Assembly (NCBI RefSeq): GCF_006968745.1
Contig: NZ_CP030120.1
Coordinates: 84,954-148,953, forward strand
Length of the DNA stretch: 64,000 nt
Direction of reading: 5' to 3'
DNA from: Brasilonema sennae CENA114
GTDB lineage: Bacteria; Cyanobacteriota; Cyanobacteriia; Cyanobacteriales; Nostocaceae
Positions 1 through 8,267 of the stretch are shown one piece after another. The notes under the pieces were generated by a model. The model made no database searches. It was not told where the DNA came from and saw only the letters and a program-made list of their open reading frames with translations. Numbering within the stretch: the first letter of the stretch is position 1; every line of letters begins with the position of its first letter. The position numbers were made by a program, and so were the translations under genes.

Positions 1-1
1 C

Positions 2-115
2 TTCAAGAGTCAGGATGACCTAAAAACCCGAATTCTTGAATTTATCGACTACTTTAATAAAACAATGGCTAAACCTTTTCAGTGGACATATAAGGGTAAA
101 GTGTTAGCTGTCTAA
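2..115 (+). pseudogene. IS630-type transposase, C-terminal fragment
   Basis: The frame is open from base 2 and ends TAA at 113-115. The final residues include KPFQWTYKGKVLAV, the usual end of IS630-superfamily DDE transposases, where a short helix follows the catalytic glutamate domain. The rest of the gene lies left of the window, so its completeness cannot be judged. It borders the contractile-injection genes and may mark the left limit of the surviving cluster. Confidence 0.7.
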
Positions 116-633
116 TACTTGGTTTATTTACGCCGTGCTGTACTAGTGCTCGACCAACCCAAAATTGCCGGGTTAAGGCAAGCAGGGGGAGTAGGGGAAG
201 TAGGGGAAGCTGGGGGAGAGTAAGAATTTTTTCACCTCATCAACCCGTCAAAGTTGCTGTGGTGGACTACTAGTATTGCAGACCAAATTATAGATTAAAC
301 TTTGCCTGGAAAGTTCATTAATTGACTTAGTACAGCCCACCACAAAAAGGGTATTGAATTTTATCATTCGTAGGTTGGGTAGAACGAAGTGAAACCCAAC
401 ATCAAGCCGAGATATTTCCGAACCCCTTTTACGTTGAGGTCTACTTAGGGTAGCTTGGTAAGCCACCAAACTACCCTCAACTGAAGTTATAGTTTGTCAC
501 CAGGCAATCTACTGCGTTTGTGTTTTTTGCATAGGCTTGGGGATTCGGATAATCACTTATCATTCTACAATCTCCTCGTCTTTGCATTTCCATGTTACCG
601 CGTCAGTCCTAATGAGTTGTAAGGAGTCTAGAT
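116..633. other. Intergenic region with purine-rich and hairpin repeats
   Basis: No convincing gene is seen. A purine-rich run of GGGGGAGTA/GGGGAAGTA units lies at about 185-225. An inverted repeat, TAGGTTGGGT...AACCCAAC, at 371-400 is a common cyanobacterial dispersed hairpin; a relative occurs at 13681-13724. The strong ribosome binding site AAGGAG at 621-626 belongs to the gene starting at 634. Confidence 0.5.
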
Positions 634-1098
634 ATGCCCTCTAACACAGAATATTTAACGGCTAATAGATTTGTTCTCGAAATAGATGGTATGCAAGTTA
701 CTATCAAATCAGTCGATGGTGTAAAAAGTGTAACACAAACGACTGATAATACGATTATAGGCAACATGGGTCCTGGTAAGAGAGTAGATCAATCCATCCC
801 TAGTGTTCCAGAGAAGGGTACTCTAAGCATCACTATCTATGTAGAGGATAAGAATAAAAAGTTTGATGAATGGCTCCAAAAATGCAGTTCAAATGCAGGA
901 GCTAATAAGGTCATGAGCAATATAAAAAGTGGTTCGTTAGTGTCTTATATATCAGACACTAGTATAGGAGCAAAATGGGAATTAAAACAGTGCTACCCTA
1001 CTAGCCAAACGTTTACAGGCTTTGACGCTTCTGGAACTGGATTTATGACTCAACAGATAGAACTAACTTACTGGGGAGGTACACAACGCAAGCAGTAA
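634..1098 (+). CDS. Contractile injection system tail-tube protein (gp19-like)
   Basis: The 154-residue product resembles phage tail tube proteins of the T4 gp19 family that build the inner tube of contractile injection systems. The N-terminus (NTEYLTANRFVLEIDG) and the late GFDASGTGFMTQQIELTYWG stretch fit the tube beta-barrel, in which the last strand carries the I-E-L-T-Y-like pattern. Length is typical (about 145-170). The start ATG is preceded by AAGGAG seven bases upstream. A second tube paralogue follows 17 bases later, as in extracellular CIS clusters. Inferred role: hexameric rings stacked inside a sheath. No sheath gene is present in the window, so it lies left or is lost. Confidence 0.85.
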   Translation: MPSNTEYLTANRFVLEIDGMQVTIKSVDGVKSVTQTTDNTIIGNMGPGKRVDQSIPSVPEKGTLSITIYVEDKNKKFDEWLQKCSSNAGANKVMSNIKSGSLVSYISDTSIGAKWELKQCYPTSQTFTGFDASGTGFMTQQIELTYWGGTQRKQ

Positions 1099-1115
1099 AA
1101 AGTGAGTGGTAAACA

Positions 1116-1598
1116 ATGGCTACACTATCAAATATTGAATTTCTCACTGCCCATAATTTCTACCTAGAACTCATATTAGATGGTTCCGGGCAGGCTGATG
1201 CTGTCTTTCTTGAGTGCCAGGGATTTCAATGCACGCAGGATGTCATTGAAGTTTGTGAAGTCACTTCTAACAAGTGGGGTCAAGCACAGAAAGGTCTTCC
1301 AGTTAGAACTAAAGTTCCTGGCAATGTCAAAATTGGCAATTTGACTTTGCGTAGAGGTGCAAGTAACTCGCTAACATTTTGGAACTGGTTTAAAGCTGTT
1401 CAAGAGGGTAACTGGGCTAACCAACGTCAAGATCTTGCTTTGAATATTCTTAATAAAGCAACACAAAGAAAAGCAAGATATGAGTTAAGTGGGGCTTGGC
1501 CAACCAATTATAAAATTTCTGATGTCAATGCTCGCAGTAATGAGTTGGCGTTGGAAGAACTAGAAATTGCTTTTGAGGGCTTTAAGCGCACAATGTAG
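1116..1598 (+). CDS. Second contractile injection system tube protein
   Basis: The 160-residue product belongs to the same gp19-like tail-tube family as the gene before it. Its start (SNIEFLTAHNFYLELILDGS) matches the opening strand of the first tube protein, and it ends with LALEELEIAFEGFKR, the usual C-terminal strand. CIS clusters often hold a main tube protein and a second tube-initiator or baseplate-proximal tube protein; the more acidic sequence and central GQAQKGLPVRTKVPGNVK loop fit the latter. It lies 17 bases after the first tube gene and 12 before the next gene, so one transcript is likely. Confidence 0.85.
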   Translation: MATLSNIEFLTAHNFYLELILDGSGQADAVFLECQGFQCTQDVIEVCEVTSNKWGQAQKGLPVRTKVPGNVKIGNLTLRRGASNSLTFWNWFKAVQEGNWANQRQDLALNILNKATQRKARYELSGAWPTNYKISDVNARSNELALEELEIAFEGFKRTM

Positions 1599-1610
1599 TA
1601 AGGAAGCCAT

Positions 1611-1958
1611 ATGTTTCAAACAGAGTTTGAATTTACATTGCCGAAGGGCTATTTAGATACTGACAACAACGTCCACCGCAAAGGGGTCATGCGACTAGCA
1701 ACAGCTATGGATGAAATTATTCCCTTGCGCGATCCCCGTGTTGCATCTAACCCAGCCTATGCTACTATCATTATCCTGTCGCGAGTCATTACTTGCCTAG
1801 GAGCATTATCTGAAGTGTCTCCTATGATAGTGGAAAACTTTTTTGCTCAAGATGTGAATTACCTCCAGAATTTTTATCGTAAAATTAATGGTTTGGAGGG
1901 CGAACTTATTGTATCAGAAGAAACTGCCAACTCTTCTGTTCAACTGACTCATCATTGA
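1611..1958 (+). CDS. CIS tail-assembly-type protein, copy 1
   Basis: A 115-residue protein of a family that sits between tube and spike genes in CIS loci and is often annotated as phage tail assembly protein. The hallmark is FTLPKGYLD followed by HRKGVMRLATAMDEI, then D-PRV--NPAYATIIILSRVI. It is clearly paralogous to the next gene. It may be a chaperone or tube-length/baseplate adaptor; this is inference from position. It lacks the C-terminal cysteine knuckle of its paralogue. A Shine-Dalgarno-like AAGGA lies just before the ATG. Confidence 0.7.
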   Translation: MFQTEFEFTLPKGYLDTDNNVHRKGVMRLATAMDEIIPLRDPRVASNPAYATIIILSRVITCLGALSEVSPMIVENFFAQDVNYLQNFYRKINGLEGELIVSEETANSSVQLTHH

Positions 1959-1987
1959 ACAAAGTATTCTCTAATTTGCCTTGACTT

Positions 1988-2368
1988 ATGCGCCGGAAAG
2001 ATACTCTTTACACTGAATTTACCTTTACCTTACCCCAAGGTCTAATTGATGACCAAAACAGAGTGCATCGTCAGGGAGTGATGCGTTTGGCTACTGCAAA
2101 AGATGAAATTTTGGTGCATAAAGATCCAAAAGTTCAAGAGAATCCAGCCTACAGTCCATTAATCATGCTTTCACGAGTGATTACTCGATTGGGAAGTCTA
2201 ACTTCAGTAGCTCCTGAATTATTAGAACGCCTGATTCTACGTGATATTGCTTATCTTAGAGAATTTTACAATCGAGTCAACCAGCAAGGGAATGCACACA
2301 TCCCTACCCAATGTCCTCATTGCAACGCTGATTTTTCTGTGAAACTAGAGCTATCGGGGGAGTCATAA
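1988..2368 (+). CDS. CIS tail-assembly-type protein, copy 2, with zinc knuckle
   Basis: The 126-residue product is a paralogue of the gene just upstream, sharing FTLPQGLID, RVHRQGVMRLATAKDEI and NPAYSPLIMLSRVITRLG. It adds a C-terminal CPHCNADF segment, half of a CxxC zinc-binding site, so metal binding might need dimerisation. The pair probably arose by tandem duplication. The end of this gene overlaps a small frame at 2353-2514 that begins before its stop, suggesting translational coupling. Confidence 0.7.
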   Translation: MRRKDTLYTEFTFTLPQGLIDDQNRVHRQGVMRLATAKDEILVHKDPKVQENPAYSPLIMLSRVITRLGSLTSVAPELLERLILRDIAYLREFYNRVNQQGNAHIPTQCPHCNADFSVKLELSGES

Positions 2369-2514
2369 GCTACCCCTCTGATAAATTATATGAGGAGGTA
2401 GCTTTCGTTGCTTACCATTTTCATTGGTCGCAAGATGATATTTTGAGTTTAGAACACAACACTCGTCAGAGTTGGGTAGCAGAAATTAATAAAATTAATC
2501 AAAGAATACTATGA
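2353..2514 (+). CDS. Small DUF6760-like CIS protein with non-standard start
   Basis: Read from 2353 the frame gives a protein of about 53 residues containing SYPSDKLYEEVAFVAYHFHW and a following SLEHNTRQSWVAEINKINQR, the signature of the small DUF6760-like proteins of CIS clusters. It overlaps the gene before (stop 2366-2368) and shares ATGA with the FHA gene at 2511. The frame is closed upstream by TGA at 2329-2331, and no ATG, GTG or TTG lies before the conserved block. Initiation would have to use ATC at 2353 or ATA at 2365, or the gene has lost its start codon. Function is unknown; by context it belongs to tube/baseplate assembly. Confidence 0.65.
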   Translation: MGGVISYPSDKLYEEVAFVAYHFHWSQDDILSLEHNTRQSWVAEINKINQRIL

Positions 2515-4604
2515 AATTAAAAGTTCTTAATTCACAGACACTAAGTGAATTCCAGGAACTTGACCTTTTCCTAACAATCAGAATGGAAGGAGAGTGCTTA
2601 ATTGGTCGCTCACCTAATTCTGGGTTAGTTCTGGACAGTCCCGATGTCAGTAGACTGCATGGCAAGTTCTTTCTTCAAAATGGAGATTACTACTACTGCG
2701 ATCTTGGCAGTAGAAACGGCTCTCTTGTTAACGGGAAGATAGCTGAGACAAACCAAAAATATGTTCTGAAACCTGGAGACGTTATCCGCCTCGGAGAGTT
2801 CGTTCTCATGTTAGAAGAAATGAGTTCTCCTGACTTACCGGAAACAGTTGTTCGAGTCATAGATGCCCCAGTAGTTTCAAATAGTTTGCAAAACCAGCAA
2901 ATTCCTCCTCTACCAAAACAAGAGGAGAAAGTTCCGGAAGTAGCTGCTCAGGAAGTGCCCAACTTAAGAACTCCAGATCCTCAACATATCGGTCAGTTTA
3001 CCACTGAAGAACAAGCCTCCGAAGTAGTCAATCCGCAAGTTGCACCAGTCAGCGAAGAAGTAACTTATACTCAGATTAATGAATATACATTCATTCAGTC
3101 AGCGCAGGTAGCTAACGAAATTTCTGAAAGCACGCTGGCAACACCTCAGTTAGAGCAACAAGTTCCAGTAGTGGCTGATGATGTCTCGGAGCAAATCACT
3201 CCACAATTGCAGCAACACATCCAACCCACCGCTGAAGAACCATCTGTCGAAGTCGTCGTTCGACAAGCACAACCAGCCACTGAAGAACCGATTGATGCTC
3301 AAACTGATAAACTTACATCCCTTGTGCCACCAGAACAAGACAACCAAGTTTCACAAAACGCGATCGCAACACAACAACCAGAGCAAGAAGTTGTGGCAGT
3401 GACTGATGATGTCACAGAGCAAATTACACCAAATTCCCAACAATCTATTCAACCTGCTACTGAAGAACTAGCTGTCGAAGTCGTCGTTCGACAAGCACAA
3501 CCAGCCACTGAAGAACCGATTGATGCTCAAACGAATGAACTTATATCCCTTGTGCCACCAGAACAAGACAACCAAGTTTCACAAAACGCGATCGCAACAC
3601 AACAACCAGAGCAAGAAGTTGTGGCAGTGACTGATGATGTCACAGAGCAAATTACACCAAATTCCCAACAATCTATTCAACCTGCTACTGAAGAACTAGC
3701 TGTCGAAGTCGTCGTTCGACAAGCACAACCAGCCACTGAAGAACCGATTGATGCTCAAACGAATGAACTTATATCCCTTGTGCCACCAGAACAAGACAAC
3801 CAAGTTTCACAAAACGCGATCGCAACACAACAACCAGAGCAAGAAGTTGTGGCAGTGACTGATGATGTCACAGAGCAAATTACACCAAATTCCCAACAAT
3901 CTATTCAACCTGCTACTGAAGAACTAGCTGTCGAAGTCGTCGTTCGACAAGCACAACCAGCCACTGAAGAACCGATTGATGCTCAAACGAATGAACTTAT
4001 ATCCCTTGTGCCACCAGAACAAGACAACCAAGTTTCACAAAACGCGATCGCAACACAAGAGTTAGAGCAAGAAGTTGTGGCAGTGACTGATGATGTCACA
4101 GAGCAAACCACTCCACAATCCCAACAAATCGAACAACCTGCTATCGAAGAATCTCCCGAAGTTGTTGTTAAATCTCCAGATGTTGCTGAAGATGTTATCG
4201 AGAGCGAAACGCCTGAATTTATTGATAAATACGTAGTGCTCATTGCTCACGACAGTAAGAAATCGGAATTGGCAGAGATTGTTGCTCAGCATCAAAAGTT
4301 TTTCTCAAAGTGCCTTACCCTAGCATCATCTTCAATAAGCGATTTGGTAGCTCAACAAAGTGGCATAACGATCTCGCAACAACTTCCTGCAGCCACATCT
4401 GGAGGATATCAAACAATCGCTTCAATGGTTTCTTCAGGAGATCTACTAGCAGTTATCTTCTTGAGAGACTTGTTGATGCCTCAACCCGGTCAGGCAAATG
4501 AGGAAGCTTTGTTAAGATTGTGCAATATCAACAATCTTCTCGTTGCAACTAATTCCTCAACTGCAGAAGCGATCGTGCATTACTTAGAGGTTGTTTGTAA
4601 ATGA
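2511..4604 (+). CDS. FHA-domain protein with repeat linker and methylglyoxal-synthase-like C-terminus
   Basis: A 697-residue protein. Residues about 25-105 form a forkhead-associated domain with GRSPNS, VSRLHGKF and DLGSRNGSLVNG, the phosphothreonine-binding loops. A long acidic glutamine/proline/glutamate linker follows, with three 76-residue repeats. Residues about 573-697 resemble methylglyoxal synthase: VLIAHDSKK near the start, FLRDLLMPQPGQ, EEALLRLCNINNLLVATN and a final STAEAIV. In MgsA the catalytic aspartate lies in GGDQ; here that site is GGYQ (Tyr633), and the TGTT phosphate loop is replaced by ASSSIS. The domain is therefore probably not catalytic and may bind a ligand or subunit. 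It ends the CIS gene run and overlaps the small gene before it by ATGA. Confidence 0.8.
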   Translation: MKLKVLNSQTLSEFQELDLFLTIRMEGECLIGRSPNSGLVLDSPDVSRLHGKFFLQNGDYYYCDLGSRNGSLVNGKIAETNQKYVLKPGDVIRLGEFVLMLEEMSSPDLPETVVRVIDAPVVSNSLQNQQIPPLPKQEEKVPEVAAQEVPNLRTPDPQHIGQFTTEEQASEVVNPQVAPVSEEVTYTQINEYTFIQSAQVANEISESTLATPQLEQQVPVVADDVSEQITPQLQQHIQPTAEEPSVEVVVRQAQPATEEPIDAQTDKLTSLVPPEQDNQVSQNAIATQQPEQEVVAVTDDVTEQITPNSQQSIQPATEELAVEVVVRQAQPATEEPIDAQTNELISLVPPEQDNQVSQNAIATQQPEQEVVAVTDDVTEQITPNSQQSIQPATEELAVEVVVRQAQPATEEPIDAQTNELISLVPPEQDNQVSQNAIATQQPEQEVVAVTDDVTEQITPNSQQSIQPATEELAVEVVVRQAQPATEEPIDAQTNELISLVPPEQDNQVSQNAIATQELEQEVVAVTDDVTEQTTPQSQQIEQPAIEESPEVVVKSPDVAEDVIESETPEFIDKYVVLIAHDSKKSELAEIVAQHQKFFSKCLTLASSSISDLVAQQSGITISQQLPAATSGGYQTIASMVSSGDLLAVIFLRDLLMPQPGQANEEALLRLCNINNLLVATNSSTAEAIVHYLEVVCK
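3245..4130 (+). repeat. 228-bp tandem repeats inside the FHA gene
   Basis: Three copies of a 228-bp unit run 3362-3589, 3590-3817 and 3818-4045 and look identical by eye. A nearly identical half copy precedes (from about 3245) and a diverged partial copy follows. Each unit is 76 codons, so copy-number change keeps the frame. Each carries a HIP1 octamer at its start. Confidence 0.9.
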
Positions 4605-4606
4605 TT

Positions 4607-4765
4607 ATGAAGAAGCCGATTGAGGTGTGGCAAAACGTACGCAATCTTAAAAGTAATTTCGACCGTTCAGATATGAATAATTTTGTTAGGACTTACGCAC
4701 GAGTTACAAAAGAACAAGACTGTGAGATTGCTTCCTTACTGGAGTTTAGACTAAAAGCGATATAA
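4607..4765 (+). pseudogene. Truncated gene start cut by an IS
   Basis: An ATG just after the FHA stop opens a 52-residue frame, MKKPIEVWQNVRNLKSNFDR and onward. The first 43 codons are outside, and the last codons inside, the left inverted repeat of the IS beginning at 4736. It could be the 5' end of the next gene of the CIS operon, cut by the IS. The product is not recognised. The GTTAGGACTTACGCAC stretch at about 4684 resembles dispersed IS-end sequence, so the native part may be shorter still. Confidence 0.35.
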
Positions 4766-4868
4766 AGGAATGTAAGTCAACTGAAAATTACGCGTTAAAA
4801 ATACGAACGAGTCAGTCTCAACTGATTCGTAATTCTTTCAAACGATGTAGTACGTTAGTGACGTTTCA

Positions 4869-4962
4869 AATACAATAATAATAATTGTACAAGAGGGGAG
4901 AGAAGCGAGCATTGCTCGCTTCTCTCCCGCCCTCCACTATTTGATTATCATTATTATTGAAT
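4869..4962. terminator. Long hairpin in the IS 5' leader
   Basis: A 16-bp self-complementary arm, GGGAGAGAAGCGAGCA (4896-4911) with TGCTCGCTTCTCTCCC (4913-4928), is flanked by CAATAATAATAATTG on the left and a matching ATTATTATTG on the right that extend the stem. It may stop outside transcription from entering the transposase gene, a known way of limiting transposition; that role is inferred. Confidence 0.6.
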
Positions 4963-5130
4963 TTGAGACTTAAAGCAGACGATGTGCATGATTGCGTCTG
5001 CACTCCCTTGCAATTGCGCTCAACAAATGCGTGTAAATTGTTACTAAAACTTTTAAGAAGGAGTCTGCGGTTAAAGCAAACTCCCTTCAACGGAAGATGA
5101 GAGAAGCACAACCAACTCTCAATAACCGTT

Positions 5131-6450
5131 ATGGATTCTTTTGCCAGATTAAAAGCATTTCGTCAAGCTGCATATAACAATTTGTGTCGAGCGCATGATG
5201 CAATGTTTGAACTAAAAGACGCGATCATGCTGACGCGTAAAGTATATAGTATTGCAGAGCTATCGTTATCACCTGTATTTCGACGCAAGTGGTCGAGTGT
5301 TTATGAAGCAGTACAAGATGCAAGACCACAACGCAACAAGTTGATGCGACTATACATTGAACAAATACCAGCAGTGCCAGAAAAATCACGAATTATACTA
5401 GCAGGAGACCATACAGCTTGGGCAAGACCTCATGCAGTAACGTTACAAGACCGTACAAGTGAACATTATTGTACTGGAATCATAAACAATAAACCAGTTG
5501 CGCCAGGTGAAGGCTATAGTACAATTGTTTGGGTGCCAGAAGATTCGGGGAGTTGGGCAATACCATTACGGCATGAAAGAATAACCAGTTGGGAAAGTCC
5601 AATATCGAAGGCAGTGTGGCAACTCAAACAGGTATGTAAGTATTTGCCCTCACGCCCAATCAGTCTGTGGGACAGCGAGTATGGATGTGCGCCTTTTGTC
5701 TTAAAAACTGCTAGTATTAAAGCAGATAAATTGATGCGATTGCGCTCTAACCTATGTTTGTGGAGTTCTCCACCCGCTTACTCTGGTAGGGGTAGACCTC
5801 GCATTCATGGTAGTAAGTTCAAGCTCTTGGATACGAATACTTGGACAACACCCGCTCAAATTTTAGAACAAAACGATGCGAAACTTGGTCGGATACGAAT
5901 TCGTGTTTGGCACAATCTACACTTTAGAGCCGCAGCAAAACATCCGATGTCGTTAATACAAGTTGAACGACTTAAAGAAGATGGTTCGTTACGAGTAACA
6001 AAACCATTATGGCTAGCTTGGGTTGGGGAAGAAATGCTTCCTCTGTCAGAAATTTGCCGGCTTTACCTACGACGTTTTGCGGTTGACCATTGGTATCGAT
6101 TTATTAAACAGCGTCTCCATTGGACTTTACCCAAGCTCAGTACACCAAAACAGTGTGAGAGATGGAGCGAACTCATGCCCATGATCACTTGGGAGTTGTG
6201 GCTAGCTCGTGATATCGTTGCAGACAATCCTTTGCCTTGGCAAAAGTCATTAGACAATTTGACCCCTGGAAGGGTTGCCCAGGCGATGGGGAGTATTTTA
6301 GCGGGGATTGGTACTCCTACCCGTTCTCCCAAACCTCGCGGAAAGTCCTCTGGTTGGAAACCTGGGAAAGAACGTAAACGTAGAATTCCTTACCCTTCAG
6401 TCAAAAAAAGGACTTCTAAGTCACGCAAACCCACTCCAGAGTCCGCTTAA
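5131..6450 (+). CDS. IS transposase, NF041680 / IS701-like family
   Basis: The 439-residue product is a DDE-type transposase. The first catalytic aspartate is in ILAGDHTAWARP, the second in ISLWDSEYGC, and the acidic third site lies in the FAVDHWYRFIKQRLHW or later region. The C-terminus is rich in lysine, arginine and proline (KPRGKSSGWKPGKERKRR), typical of this cyanobacterial family. It has no internal stop and sits between intact inverted repeats, so it is probably functional. It should cut both element ends and move the element. The later part (ITWELWLARDIVADN) recurs in the decayed copy at 30756. Confidence 0.8.
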   Translation: MDSFARLKAFRQAAYNNLCRAHDAMFELKDAIMLTRKVYSIAELSLSPVFRRKWSSVYEAVQDARPQRNKLMRLYIEQIPAVPEKSRIILAGDHTAWARPHAVTLQDRTSEHYCTGIINNKPVAPGEGYSTIVWVPEDSGSWAIPLRHERITSWESPISKAVWQLKQVCKYLPSRPISLWDSEYGCAPFVLKTASIKADKLMRLRSNLCLWSSPPAYSGRGRPRIHGSKFKLLDTNTWTTPAQILEQNDAKLGRIRIRVWHNLHFRAAAKHPMSLIQVERLKEDGSLRVTKPLWLAWVGEEMLPLSEICRLYLRRFAVDHWYRFIKQRLHWTLPKLSTPKQCERWSELMPMITWELWLARDIVADNPLPWQKSLDNLTPGRVAQAMGSILAGIGTPTRSPKPRGKSSGWKPGKERKRRIPYPSVKKRTSKSRKPTPESA

Positions 6451-6538
6451 ATCTTTAGTTTCTCTCACCTTTCAATTAAAACCTTATTAACCCACTGGTA
6501 CTGGGTCGTTTTTCATGTCTTAGTCTAAACTCCAGTAA

Positions 6539-6721
6539 ATTATTTGTTAATTCAATACACACTAATTTTTGAGCGCGATGCCGAACTTCCCACGCCAAAC
6601 GCTCTACAGTAGAAATAGCTGGAATAACAATCTGGCACAAACGCATCTCATCAATAGACATCTCCGAAAAATGCCAATACCACTCTAATACTGGACTTGA
6701 GTCACAGAAGGCCAACTTCAA
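6539..6721 (-). pseudogene. Tn3-family transposase fragment
   Basis: The reverse frame contains CQIVIPAISTVERLAWEVRHR, a motif of the N-terminal DUF4158-type region of Tn3-family transposases. It is cut on its left by the right inverted repeat of the IS at 6538; the last codons of the open frame (to 6476) come from the IS. Upstream, stops in all frames separate it from the larger Tn3 fragment at 7768-8244. Its motif seems to overlap the end of that fragment in alignment, so the two may come from different Tn3 copies. Confidence 0.55.
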
Positions 6722-6831
6722 ATATCAGCCAGTTTCAACGTAAAAATAAGGGTTTAAGATAGTTACTGATTGATAACCAGGAAAAAATCACAAGTTAGGA
6801 TATCAATTTTTCCTAGGAATTTCGCACTGTT

Positions 6832-7734
6832 TTATAGTGCCATAACTAATGCTCCTATTCGGAATCTTACAAGTCCACATATCGTCATGATTATTTGTTC
6901 ATATTTACTTGGGTTTAATCGAAATCTTTCAGAAGCAACTCTGAAAATTTTCAATATACGAATTAAATGTTCTACAAATATTCGGTCGGAAGCCATTTCT
7001 TTATTTTTCTTTTTTTGGGATTCGCTTAGTTCTCCTATGCTTCGGTTTTTTCATGGGAGTCTTAATTGATGGCTCTCCAATATAACCTTTATCCCCTTGA
7101 AATTTTTGATGGACGTCAAAATCTTTCTGTCCTTGGCGAAATAAAGTTATGTCACTTTTTGGTCCTGGTTCTCCCGCGATAACATCAACAATATCTTTGC
7201 CATCTGGTAAAACAGTAATTTGATTTTTAAATGTATGGTTTTTCTTTTTCCCAGAGTAATACTTTTTCTGTTCTTTATACTCTCCAGGTCTCTCTCTAGC
7301 TTGTTCTGCGCTATCTACTATTAGTTCATAGTCGGTTAAAACTTCTTGAACAATTTCATAGTCCGAAGCGTTTTTTTTTACAAGTTCGGCGTAAACTAGA
7401 TGGCAAAAGTTCTTCTAGAAGTGGCAACCAGTAGTTAAATGTATCGTTCGCGGTTGATTCACATCATGCAAAACTGGATACCTAGCAACTGAAATGTTGT
7501 CAAATGTCTCAAATATACCAATGTTAACAGAATTTGCTCCTCCGTCGATAACTTTACTTTACGACCTCCTCCTTTATTTATGATTCTAACTTTCTGTGCT
7601 TCGACTTCTTCTTGCTTTTGGGTATGTAAGGCGATCGCCTGTTTTATTAGTTGTTCTAGTTGCTCATACTTGAGACCAACTAACCGCTGCGTTTCCTGAT
7701 GATTTTTTTTAATATAACCTAATATATCGCTCAT
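6832..7734 (-). pseudogene. IS5-like (HTH_Tnp_4 / DDE_Tnp_4) transposase, decayed
   Basis: The reverse strand reads an N-terminal frame (7734-7459, MSDILGYIKKNHQETQRLVG, STEEQILLTLVYLRHLTTFQ), then in shifted frames a DDE region. ELIVDSAEQARERPGEYK holds the first aspartate, GDKGYIGEPS the second, and RIFVEHLIRILKIFRVASER the glutamate, with the stop at 6832-6834. The pieces cover a normal IS5-type transposase of roughly 300 residues, broken by frameshifts and stops. Ends are not certain; weakly similar termini at about 6747 (GGTTTAAGATAGTTA) and 7776 suggest an element of about 1.03 kb. Confidence 0.7.
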
Positions 7735-7767
7735 TTTTTGTGGTAATAAAGCTAATTTTATACTCTT

Positions 7768-8244
7768 TTACCACAAAATACTTCTATTTTGGAGATGTTT
7801 AATTAATGCTCCCACAAGCGCCATTCCTTTATCTGAGGATATAGCAAATGGTAATAACCATTTTGAGAGTTGCTTATATGTAGATGTACCAAAAGAACGA
7901 AATCCAAAATTCTTTTGAATTTCTGCTAAATGTTCGCGTCGAGTTGTATCCCTTTGGGAGTACTCTGTTATTATTGCCGGGTCAAGTTTTAATTGAGATG
8001 CAATATAAAACAGTACAGATTCTGGTACTATTTCTCCTAAACTCCAAACACGACCGGGGAAGCGTAGGTAACACAACTGCACGGCGAAACCAAGACGATT
8101 GTGTGGTCTACGACGCTCTTTTATAATTTTGAGTTCGTCATTACTAAAAGTATAGTAGCGAGCTATATCTCTTGTAGTTATAGAATTAAAAATTTCAGTA
8201 AATTGCAGCCGCTGTGCCGGAGATAAAAGTTCGCGAGTTGCCAA
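7768..8244 (-). pseudogene. tnpA: Tn3-family transposase, N-terminal part
   Basis: A 158-residue reverse frame starting MATRELLSPAQRLQFTEIFN matches the DUF4158 N-terminal region of Tn3-family transposases, with RRPHNRLGFAVQLCYLRFPG as the diagnostic stretch. Normal proteins are about 1000 residues; this stops where the IS5-like element begins, so the catalytic DDE domain is missing from the window. It is divergently arranged near a tyrosine recombinase, as in Tn3 relatives such as Tn4430 that use a TnpI-type resolvase. Confidence 0.75.
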
Positions 8245-8267
8245 TTAGATTACCTATATATTCGGTT

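Larger units (their letters stand above)
4736..6538 (+). mobile_element. Insertion sequence with NF041680-type transposase
   Basis: A perfect 19-bp inverted repeat bounds the element: TTACTGGAGTTTAGACTAA at 4736-4754 and its reverse complement at 6520-6538. Between them lie one transposase gene and a long hairpin in the 5' leader. No clear target-site duplication is seen (CTTCC left, ATTAT right), which could mean flank loss by IS-mediated deletion. A decayed relative lies at 30232-31475. Confidence 0.85.

Noticed and set aside
248..469. 73-codon reverse frame
   Set aside because: It covers the dispersed hairpin repeat and has no family resemblance or ribosome binding site.
3362..4045. Possible CRISPR or origin repeats
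   Set aside because: The 228-bp identical units have no unique spacers and encode a continuous protein linker.
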